Assembly (NCBI GenBank): GCA_037501455.1
Contig: CM074865.1
Coordinates: 10,577,001 to 10,641,000, forward strand
DNA length: 64,000 nucleotides
Origin: Lantana camara
Lineage: Eukaryota; Streptophyta; Magnoliopsida; Lamiales; Verbenaceae
Direction of reading: 5' to 3'
The notes under the pieces are model-generated. The model did not search any database and was not told the DNA's origin. It worked only from the letters and a program-made list of their open reading frames with translations. The translations under genes were made by a program, and so were the position numbers. Numbering within the stretch: the stretch's first letter is position 1; every line of letters starts with the position of its first letter. Shown piece after piece: positions 1 to 9,337 of this stretch.

Positions 1-255
1 ATAGTCAATTCAAAAATGTACCAGCACTCGCTGATACTCTTTTTCCAATCCTTTGTATTGTGGTATGCACAATCTACATGAAATTGTATATGCCAATCCA
101 ATCCAATCCTCTTTTTTTCCTGAAAAACATTACTAATAGATTAAATGATCAAATCCGACAGTATAAACCACGCAGTAAAAGGCTAGTTAAATTAATTGGT
201 AGTAAGATTAAAGCTAAATTAATGAACAGGGGCTGAGTACAAGTCCTATATTATA

Positions 256-1451
256 TCAATCGTAAATGGAATAATGCCTGTCAACAATCTCCTTCACTTT
301 CGAACGTGAGAGTGGTGGAATAATACGATTTGGTGAGGACTGCTGCGAGAAGTATCTCTACAACCACAAAGTAAACATATTACGACTATGAAAAATCATG
401 AAAACATTAGAACAATGACAAAGATGTGGGAGGCAAATGCAAATACCACTCGTTGGGCTCTGACATCAAGCTCCGAAAGCCCTTCCACATTCATATGGTC
501 CATTATTGCTCTATAACTGGCATCTACACATGCAATTACCACATAATCAGTACCACAACAGATATATTTCATGTAAAATTCATCACGCACTTACACTTGG
601 GTAAAGCCTTCACTGCAGCCACAAACTTCTCATGAACCTCCACAGGCCAAAAATCTTCTTTCGGCATTATCTCAAACGCGTCAAAGCCATCATCACCGGA
701 CTTGTCCTCTTCCTTTTCCTCTTCCTTTTGATCAATCCTCACATCATCAAGTTTGATCCTCATGTGCCACAATAAGTATCCTGAGATCGACTCTACGTTC
801 TCAATTTTCACCGGCTTGGTGTAATACATAGGTACACCATAATTTCTAAGCCTTAGAAGGATCTTGTAATCAGTACCAGAGGAGTATAGATCTACACAAG
901 AATATCAGCAAACATATTAAAGGATAATGTTTTGCTTATACTATGAAACTGCTGCAGATGGATCAGTAATAAAAAGAATTAAGCTTACAGAAAGTGCAGA
1001 CGTGCAACCTAAAACTTATAATGCCTATCAGCTTGATGGCATCCACATCAGCAACATGCTCGTCACATATAACGCAGTCAAACTTATTTTTGTCTTCTCG
1101 AAGCAGCTTAATAGCTTCAGCTCCAAGACTAGTCCTTGTGACTGAAAAGGAAGAAATCAGTAAGGTAGATAAACTGAATGACTAAAGAGTTACAAATTCG
1201 TTTATCTATAACTAGTAAGACAGCAGCAGACCAGTGATATCATGAATTATAAATCAGACAGTAACTTGATTGAACCATAAAAGAAGCAGGAACTTGGAAT
1301 CATCCATAAGTAAGATATAAGGAGAAAGGATGTTACCTTGGAAATTGCACTGGCTAAGTACAGACGTAGCATTCTCAGCACAACTTTCATCGTATGTTAC
1401 CAACAAAGCTTTGAAACTCACTGGAATATCGCTTTCTCGTTCATTGGCCAT
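256..1451 (-). CDS. Divergent type-B response regulator-like protein (receiver + GARP), 5 exons
   Basis: Type-B response regulators are nuclear transcription factors at the end of the cytokinin phosphorelay. My exon model is 1451-1337, 1141-1016, 891-595, 523-420 and 357-256 (TGA at 258-256). All introns start GT and end AG, and the codon phases join; about 250 residues. Exons 1-3 give a receiver fold: an N-terminal LLVTYDES strand, VICDEHVADVDAIKL holding the aspartate at the phospho-acceptor place, and YYTKPVKIENV with the conserved lysine. The first aspartate of the acidic pair is Tyr. Exon 3 then has an acidic linker and the start of a GARP DNA-binding domain (FWPVEVHEKFVAAVKAL). Exon 4 continues it with MDHMNVEGLSELDV, then about nine extra residues before ASHIF. 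The domain order is what is known of type-B ARRs; the small size, Tyr change and helix insertion suggest a relaxed or neofunctionalised copy. Exon 5 is the least certain. Confidence 0.62.
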
Positions 1452-1873
1452 CCTAATTAAACAGAATAAATAAGATAGTTTTCAGGCCAGAGTAATTAAG
1501 GAAGATTAATATGAGATTTATCGTATAAAATTATTACGGGTTCTCCGTTATGCGTAGCAAATTTCAAAATCAACGGGGAACAGAGGTCGTAAGAACACCC
1601 ACTTAGCAAAAACCAAAATAACACTTAAAGCCCACAAAAATCATGAGAAAATTAAAATTGTGAAACCTAGGGAAACCATAAGCAATAAAATTAGGAAACT
1701 CAGAAGAATCATGGTAAAATAGGGAAACCCACGAAAGCTGATTTTTTCCTTGTATTTCAAATATATCATTTGGGGTTTTAGATACGCGATTCTTGAGTTT
1801 TAATACATCATTTTTTAAAATGGGGAGCTAAAAGGAATTGGACTTATCATTTGGCGAGTTTTCGGGAATTCCC

Positions 1874-1917
<44 letters not shown>

Positions 1918-2160
1918 GCCCTTCTTATCTAACCGAGAGATTATTAATTACTGTAGATTTAATATTTAAATTTTACATAAAGTAGAATTCTGACTACAGT
2001 AGATTTAATATTTCATATAAAGTAGAATTCCCTACCCACCCAATGACTATGCAAATTTATAAATTATTATTAAAAATTATTCCGACAAATATAAAGAGAA
2101 ACGATATAATATATATATATATATATCCACATAACTATAGATTGCAGTTTGAATTTTTTT
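1452..2160. other. Upstream AT-rich intergenic DNA
   Basis: Presumed 5' flank of the response-regulator-like gene. Apart from TA-dinucleotide runs at about 1876-1914 and 2105-2127, I see no coding potential or recognisable element. Confidence 0.5.
1876..1914. repeat. (TA)n microsatellite
   Basis: About 39 bases of uninterrupted alternating T and A. Confidence 0.95.
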
Positions 2161-3289
2161 TAAGGGAATTAATTTATAACTCCCCATCACTTATATAAAT
2201 TTTAGTTTACTACACCATATAGTTAAAAAGGAATCTAAAGATGGAACGGAAGAGATAGCCAGGACTATTGTTGTTTGGGCCAATGGATCTGAAGAAATAT
2301 AGTTTTAGAAAGGCAAGTGGCGCACCCCGCTGATAGAGAGCCATAAGGCGACTTGACACAAAATAGATTTAGGTGAGGCATTAGAACCAAAACTAAAGGG
2401 AAAGGCAAGCATCGGGACAACTAAACTATAGGTGTTTTACTCACTTTATATTAACTTCCTAATTCAATTTTATAATTTGACTTTACTCATCACTTACCTA
2501 AATTGATTGCGATACCCTTACTTATTTTATTTTTCTTTTCATACTTCATTTTTAAAACTGAGTACTTTAACTTTGACGAGTAATACACTATTTTTAAATT
2601 TGAATATTTTAAAATGTTAGTACTTCAACTTTTACAAATAATACTCTTTTTTCTTTCTTTCTTATTTTTCCTTCTTGTGCTTCAATTTTAAACTTGAATA
2701 CTTTAAAGTTTACAAAAAATCCTCTACTTTTAAATGTGCATACTCTATTTTATAATTCGGAAACTTTATAATACTTTGTTTTATAATTTGGACACTTTAT
2801 TTTATAATTTCAGTACTCTATTTTATAATTTGGATATTTTATATTTTCGAATTAATACTTCAAAATATAAATCAACAATTAATTTTTACCTCACCATCCA
2901 CCTACACACAGAAAAATATGTTAATTTTTATATATGAAGTATGAAAATTATATTTTGAAGTATTAACATACAAAATAAAAGTATAAAACCGTGTATATAA
3001 GGTATTATGCTAACAAAATGGTTTGTGGAAGGGAAGAGTGATGTGTCATGTCATTTTATGTTATGTCTGAAGGACAGTTTAGTAATTTTACACGAAATTG
3101 GGAGTGAACTAAAATTATGAAAGTAAATTGGGGAGTTAGTATGATAAATTTTTGGAGTGGGGAGCTAATCAAAATTTGGGTCACTATGTAGGGAGATTTC
3201 CCACATTTTTCTTTTTTTTTAAAAGTAAATTAAAATAAAATTTTAAAAAAAATAATATATTTGAGATTGATGAGAATTTTCGTTGAGAT
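2161..3289. other. AT-rich non-coding stretch, possible degenerate inverted-repeat element
   Basis: From 2741 to about 2850 a 25-30-base motif built on TTTTATAATTTGGA is repeated four times imperfectly, which makes a spurious Leu/Tyr-rich frame. Sequence around 2178-2215 (ACTCCCCATCAC then AAATTTTAGTTTACT) resembles the reverse complement of 3100-3140. A very decayed foldback element may therefore span the stretch; no clean ends or target duplication were found. Confidence 0.3.
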
Positions 3290-4265
3290 TTTTCTAAATA
3301 AAATTGATAGGCCCAAATCACGCTCGGATCCTCACCGTATACGTGTCGAGATCTGGACAACTCAGCTAGACCAATCCGGAACGCTTGTGCTTGGACGCTC
3401 GAGAAGATGGTCTCGCGATAACGGATCCAGCCCATCTGCTTGCAGCCTTACTGCACAGGGTCCACCTGTCGGAGTGCATCCATCGAGCGTGGGAATCCCT
3501 CTCCCAGTCTCAGTTGACGCTCACAATATCGCCTCACAGGGACAACCACAACCCAAGACTCGCGTTGCAGGCACGGGACACTCCCTTGCTTGTTCCACAC
3601 TCGAGACCATCCTGACGCTCGCGCCCTCACAGTGCCCCTGTGATCCTCAAAGCATAACTCATCCGCCCGGGTCCACCCCAACAGGCCTCAGAGCCCTCTC
3701 GAGGGTACGAGCGGCCTCCTGGCTGGAGCTTCAACCGAGCGTCCCCACGCTCAGGCAAGCCAATCTGAGGAGTCCACTCCCTCGAGCATCCTGACGCTCG
3801 AGCCAGGGCACTCTTGGGCGCACTCTCAATCGTCCCTACGCCCATATGACCCTCTCCGGGTAACCTAACGCTCATACGGTTGTTGCACAACTGCCTCTGA
3901 CACACCCAGGTAGTGCGCACACCAACCCCTGACATCCACTACCACCCGTACATGGGCATATTCCAAGGACGTCACTCTCTTACCATCACACGCTGCCACG
4001 TGTCTAGGGCAACACAGGTTTGGGACCACACGGTCAATTTTACCAAAACACCCTTGCCCCTAACATATAAATATGGGAATTTTACACTCATATTCCCTAA
4101 GTCATCTTCCCCACAATACACTGCACATTGAACTGGACATTTTTCCTTTGCGGCTTCCCAAAGCTCCTTACATTCCATCATCTCTGGTGTTATCCTAGTA
4201 GGAAGAACCTACGCATCATTGGAAACCCAGTTCCTGAGGCTCAAACGCCTGTGATGGTTTTCTTT
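3290..4265 (+). other. GC-rich, LTR-like island with TATA-like box
   Basis: Base composition changes sharply from the flanking AT-rich DNA. The hexamer ACGCTC occurs at 3320, 3395, 3517, 3615, 3747, 3794 and 3868, plus two inverted copies (near 3486 and 3737). A TATA-like box lies at about 4066-4073 and is followed by a leader-like pyrimidine-rich stretch. This resembles a retrotransposon LTR promoter, but I could not define TG/CA ends or a target duplication. Long open frames here (for example 3261-3794) look like a by-product of GC content and match no family I know. Confidence 0.35.
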
Positions 4266-4463
4266 TCCTCAAACAAATTCTAAAGTGATAATATAATATA
4301 ATAATTAAAAGAAAATGTTAACATGACATATTTACATTGGGACACATGGCACGCGGCAGAGGATTCACGTGAACTTGGAGCCACCTTGATCCACATACGA
4401 AAACACGTGGACACCAAGACAACGCCATGCTGAGCCACGTGGATGTTAAGTCAGCACCACGTG
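3997..4463. promoter_or_regulatory. Cluster of five G-box cores (CACGTG)
   Basis: CACGTG occurs at 3997-4002, 4366-4371, 4404-4409, 4436-4441 and 4458-4463; the last four fall within 98 bases. G-box cores bind plant bZIP and bHLH factors. Here they sit in and after the LTR-like island rather than before a visible gene, so any role is inferred. Confidence 0.5.
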
Positions 4464-5275
4464 GCCAAATACGGTTCAAATCGATCTGCAAGTCATGAAC
4501 TTGGTCCCACTTGAATCGGTGAAAAGGTTAATAACTACGCCTAAATCGATTCGAAGCAACTCAATAGATTCGATCCAACTAGCCAGAACCAAAGATGGAT
4601 AATCAAAGAGCTTGATCAATCTTATCACGTACACGGACAGAGGGACTATACGTCGATCCACAAATCGATTTTATGAGTCACCAGACAAATCCGTACCTTA
4701 AAACACTTTTTGTCGGGACATGTATAACAACCCTATTCCCTAGAACATTTGTAGGAGGAGGCAATTTATGCCCTTAATGCCTAAAGTTACCTAAAAAGAA
4801 AAAAAGGGTACAAAACGTACAACCCCAATGAGGTTGAAAATAGCAAAAAATAAGATCCATCGCGGGGCCATTAAAATTTGTGGGTTTTATTGTTATAGGA
4901 AGTGCTTTTTTTTTTTTTTTTTTTTTCTTTCCTTGTTTTTTTTCATTTGACCAATAATTTATTGGCATCTTATTAGTTAAAATTTTAGGCCACGTATACA
5001 TTTTTAAATATGATTATGTATGTAATGTTTGAGTAGGTTAGTGATAGTAAACTAACCCATATTTACATTATTAGTTGGAGTCTTTTTAACCGACATGTTT
5101 TTTCTTTGTCGTGTGTTTACATTATGAGTAAAAATTGCATATTTCTAGTAATTTACCCTTATATCCCTTGCGTTTCTTTTTATAAATATGTTTGTGATTT
5201 TTTCTTTGTTTTGAGTTTACAGAATTCAATTCATGTTTTCACTAGGCCCGGACACGGGAAATTAAAAAAAATAAA
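4464..5275. other. Intergenic, no gene recognised
   Basis: AT-rich with a T-run at about 4907-4926. Small frames here carry no recognisable domain. Confidence 0.5.
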
Positions 5276-6010
5276 AAATCTTATATTTTTTTCTAAATTT
5301 ATTTAATAGGCCATGTAGGCCATCTCTATCCATTTCATTGAACACATGTTCCATCATCTCGCACTCACTAATTTCAAGAGTTTCAAGTTTTAATAGGCCA
5401 TCTTTTGCGATCCACAGCGGAAAGAGATTCTGTAGTTTCCTACATTCCCAAACACATACTGAAGTAAGGTTGCCAAGTGAAACATTTTGATGTGGACTCT
5501 TCCAAGGTTGTTCTAGTGCTGGCAATCTCCGAATCTCTAATGCTTTTAGATTCCCAAAAGAGTTGGATGGCTTTGGAATTGAGCCAACACATATATCTTC
5601 TAAGTTAGGGAGATCAATCAGTTGTAGAGACTCCAAGAGAGGAAAAACATCAATCCTATCCATTGAACAATTGTCTAAAATAAGACTCTTCAACTTTTGA
5701 TATACCCAAATTATTTGCACCTTCTCCTTGGGCATGTAAATACTCCGTACTGGTAAGAAACACATGAATCCATTTTCCAAAAGTACTTTCACCTTCGCAA
5801 GAGAGAATCATTTTTCTTTCATATGGTAATTCATCAAATGAATCGTAACGTCCACCAACTTTAACGGTGAACTTCACAATCTTTGAGGGGAAGCGTATCT
5901 CTTCCGCAGTTAAAGTAGGATTCTTAATTTCAATTTCCAATCTGGTGAGTTTTTCTAAGTGCTCAATCTCACAGAGGGCTGCGGTTTTTCTTTAAATAAA
6001 TCTTATATTT
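5276..6010 (-). pseudogene. NLR (CC-NBS-LRR type) LRR fragment between 13-bp direct repeats
   Basis: Reading minus from about 5990 to 5310, one frame gives LEKLTRLEIEIKNPT and DSFDELPYERKMIL. A second frame gives QKLKSLILDNCSMDRI, FPLLESLQLIDLPNLEDI and KLETLEISECEMMEHVF. This is the C-terminal leucine-rich repeat region typical of RPS2/At4g27190-like disease-resistance proteins. The frame changes near 5700, so it is broken. The NB-ARC and coiled-coil parts are absent. The 709-base block is flanked by the same 13 bases, AAATCTTATATTT, at 5276-5288 and 5998-6010. On the coding strand it ends in an A-rich stretch just after an AATAAA. A LINE-mobilised, prematurely polyadenylated retrocopy would look like this. 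The NLR identity is firm; the retrocopy origin is inferred. Confidence 0.7.
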
Positions 6011-6015
6011 AACCT

Positions 6016-6784
6016 GCAGTGAACTCCGAGAGGTTGAACGGGTACTTTGGTCCCTCAAAGCTGGGATGGTAGTTATCCTTTCATAATCCCTCCGCAACAT
6101 AGGGAACCCGGGGGATTTACCGGATTTGTAGAAGGGAGGAGCCCACCCACCGGTAGGTTGGAATGGAGTCTGGCTCTTCCTTGACGTCTTTGGGGAGACT
6201 CCACCTTCTACGCCGTCCCTGACCTTCCTCTTCAGGGTCCGTCTCCCCTTGGGGACCTCGGACGGGAATGACCCAAAGACAGCCTCCGAGTCAGACTCTG
6301 GTCTCCCCACTAAGGGAACGGACTTTCCTTTGTGCTTTGGGGGATGGGCAACCCTCTCATCCGCGACTTGGGTCAGAGCATCATTTTCAGGGGGAACCCA
6401 AGCGGTCCCTCTCGCATCAGATTCTCTCCCCTCTGTTGGGACGTGGGCATCCGCCCATCTCTGCCCCGCCGCTCTCTCCACCTCGGCGATCCTAGCGAGA
6501 GAATCTTCATCAGTCAAGCCCTCCGCCTGGGCTATCTCTTGAATTGAAGGGATGGGGCCCCCAGCTTGCCCCTCTTGAATTTTCTTGGCCTCCTCGGCCT
6601 GTTTCTTCCTCAAATTTCGGTCGAGGGCCTTAGCTCTTGTAGCAACCATTATCAATCCTGCACAAAAAACAAATAAAGTTAGCTCTTGTAGCTCTGATGG
6701 AATGTCTCTTGGACCGTAGTTCCTCTGCTGTTGGCCCTTGGGTTGGCTACCAGTGGATACGGGGGCAGATCTCTTGGGAGCCAT
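6016..6784 (-). CDS. Uncharacterised Lys/Glu/Pro-rich, gag-like reading frame
   Basis: An open frame runs from ATG 6784 (MAPKRSAPVSTGSQPKG) down to about 6016. An in-frame Met (about 6649) begins MVATRAKALDRNLRKKQAEEAKK, a charged coiled-coil-like segment. It is followed by low-complexity acidic and basic stretches ending near RSSLQ. Sequence on its 5' side (7000-6785) has a TATA-like ACTATAAAGG and a leader with short pyrimidine tracts. A TTTTTTGTGCAG acceptor-like site lies just before the internal Met, and GTTAAAT follows the last Gln codon, so an intron could start there. I recognise no domain. Composition resembles the N-terminal part of plant retroelement gag proteins, but it could be a host gene remnant. 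Confidence 0.35.
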
Positions 6785-7130
6785 TTTAGGGTTAAGGGAA
6801 GAAATGAAGAGAGGAGATGGCAATGATTGAGAGGCGCACCTTGAAAGTGTGCTTGGAATAATTCTCTGGGAGTAGTGTTTTCGCGAGTACTGAGGGATGC
6901 AAGAAACTCTTCAATTTAGGGTTTTGCACTTATGAGTAGCGTGAAAAGGGGAAAACTGCCTAAGTCTCCTCCTTTATAGTATCGGATGGGATTAATGCGC
7001 AGTTAACCCAGGCCACGCGTCAACATCTTAACTCGCATGGGATATATCATAGTTTATTATCCAACGACGACAGCAAACCGCCCCTTCAGAATTCGTGCCA
7101 AAGGCCCCAAAATTCAAAAAGCGCAATCAT

Positions 7131-8109
7131 TGTGCTGACATAGGACAACTCCAGATTTTCCCACCTAATAAAGCACAGTTGGCACATGCGCGTGAAGCCA
7201 CCGCCCGTCCACCGACTCCCTGGGTCGACGGAAGCTGGCTCGGTGGTCGTGGGCTCTGAGGAGCCTGGCTCGGATATGTCCTACGCGAACCAGCTTCGCT
7301 CGAAAGATCACATAACCCGTCTTCCCTATTTCCCTTAGTAGTCACGATGCCTTCCTCAAGGTCTGTCGCTACTCGCTAAGTGCCGCCAGACCTGGGGGGA
7401 GAGATGATGATGGGAAAATCGGGATGTATGACTAAAGCGCCAGGTGTCGTTTCCACGTGGCAGTTTGGGCCACGTCAGCCCTCTGTCCTCGAGCCAGACC
7501 CAAATTCTTTCGACCCAACACTTGAGAGAATGGCTCAATGTCAAAGCAATGGGAGCTCTCGACTCAGAGTCCCCTTTCGACCCAGAAAGGTGCGACCCAG
7601 TGGCGGAACGACCCAAGTGCTACTAGACAACCTCATTCAATGCGCATACCACACTCTATGGGCCGCATTAATTGCGGCCGCGCCAAGTACTACGCCAGAG
7701 TCTCTGTCAGGGACAGGAAAACAGTGCTTTAGTCGTAAAAGCATTGTTCCGACCACAAAGCGTCCCTCTCCCCCAGACAAGATCTACACCTCTCTGAGGG
7801 TGTACTTGCGCGCACTAGGGCTCCTTTTGCCCTATATAAACCCATCTCCATCGCCAATGGAGGAAAGCTTTCCTGCACGCTCCGAATCTAGTACTTTCAA
7901 TACCTTTTTCGACCCAGAACCTTAGCTGACTTGAACGTCGGAATGCCAAAACGGGTCCAACCCCCACATTCCCCGTTTGGTCTTTGAGTTCACGTTCGCT
8001 TCATCTTTTTCAGCTCAGGAAAGCATCAGAGTTGCCTCACGCAAACAAATATCTTGGGTGATTTGGAGTCCTGATCTGCAGTCCAGCACATAGCCAGATT
8101 TCGACACCA
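7131..8109 (+). mobile_element. Candidate solo LTR (about 979 bp)
   Basis: The segment opens TGTGCTGACATAGG and closes TTTCGACACCA, a TG...CA pair. TCAT lies immediately outside on both sides (7127-7130 and 8110-8113), giving a 4-base duplication. It is GC-rich relative to its surroundings, has a TATA box at 7833-7840 and a leader-like segment after it. No gag, PBS or pol follows, so a solo LTR is the simplest reading. The ends are a judgement; a 5-base duplication (ATCAT) is possible if the last base is shifted. Confidence 0.5.
7833..7840 (+). promoter_or_regulatory. TATA box of the candidate solo LTR
   Basis: TATATAAA preceded by a GC-rich stretch. It is the likely start of LTR transcription about 30 bases downstream. 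Confidence 0.5.
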
Positions 8110-8154
8110 TCATATAATATTAAATATTCTTATAAATATTTTATTTTAAATTAA

Positions 8155-8530
8155 GGGCAATTTACATTTAGGTACCCTGAGGTTTGTCCTAATTACAAAT
8201 CAGTCCCTCTTGTTTCGAAAATTACATACAGGTCCCTAAAAACACTGTTTCATTTGAGGTCCCTGGACGCCGTTAGGGTTCCGTTAATTTTGACAGGACT
8301 ACATTGTTGATGTGATTTAGTTAAGGGGTCGTTTTGTAAGAAAATTCATAGTTCAGGGACTTTTTTGTTATATTTTTTGAAAATTCAAATGTCAAAAATA
8401 ACGGAACCCTAACGGCATCCAGGGACCTCAAATGAAACAGTGTTTTTAGGGACCTGTATGTAATTTTCGAAATAAGAGGGACTGATTTGTAATTAGGGCA
8501 AACCTTAGGGTACCTAAATAGAATTTGCCC
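8155..8530. mobile_element. Mutator-like MITE, copy 1 (376 bp)
   Basis: Long terminal inverted repeats begin GGGCAATTTACATTTAGGTA on the left and are mirrored at the right end. The 9-base target duplication TTAAATTAA is exact at 8146-8154 and 8531-8539. A 9-base duplication and long inverted repeats are the signature of Mutator-like elements. There is no transposase. A second copy in the opposite orientation is at 29797-30170. Confidence 0.92.
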
Positions 8531-8539
8531 TTAAATTAA

Positions 8540-9337
8540 TTACTAGATAATACAAATGGCTCCAAGATTGAATACTTTCAATGGCATTACATGGTAAATA
8601 TTAGACACTCTTGGACAATCTGGTAATTTCCTTGACCATGTTAAAAGGCATGTCAATTTTTTTTATTTTTTTTTTTTAATTTTAAAAGGCATGTCAATTA
8701 AACATGAAAAATTGGCGTGTTTAATTGGCCCCCCATATTCTAAGTTTCTAACCATCCACATGGGTCTCGTGTGTAACACCGGGTCAATAACACAAAAAAG
8801 TAAACAAAAGATAAGGCATGAAAAATTCCATTAACATTCATAATTGGTAGATGTAAACAAGCCCTTAAGTACCTATAAGAACAAATATGACTATAAAGTT
8901 TGATTGAACACAATTCACCCACTTTTAGTCAATATTAAATTTGTCAACCTATCAAAAAGTTAAAAGGCTAGTTAAAAGAAGTTGGACTTAACCAGCACAA
9001 AGGGTTTACTTCCATCGAGTGACCATTATTAACTTGAGTTAATTTAACATCAACACTTATAATCTTCAACTCCATAGCAACAAGCTGATGCTTCATCATT
9101 TACCCAGGTGCACTGCTAATTCTTCAAGCAGTAATAAAGTTAGTCTATCTTCTCAAAGACAAATCTCCGCATTGTCATCGAGCAACCCTGTATTGGAATT
9201 GCATACATTAAGTACCAGAACAAAGCAGAAAACATTATACAGATTTTAAGAAAAGAAATAATTCCCAAGTATTTAGTGATTCACTCAATTGATTATATAT
9301 ATGTATATCAAATGTCAATGGTCTAACCTGCAACATA
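8540..9337. other. Non-coding flank, no gene recognised
   Basis: AT-rich, with an A/T homopolymer run near 8659-8679. It lies just 3' of the radical-SAM pseudogene and may hold its former 3' UTR. Confidence 0.4.

Noticed and set aside
3261..3794. 177-codon open frame
   Set aside because: It lies in the GC-rich LTR-like island, has overlapping frames on both strands and no recognisable domain; composition explains it.
5242..5262. Helitron-like end (CTAG next to CCCG...CGGG)
   Set aside because: The hairpin lies only a base or two from CTAG instead of about ten, and no TC partner end was found.
7380..7925. 181-codon open frame
   Set aside because: It crosses the TATA box and leader of the candidate solo LTR and matches nothing I know.
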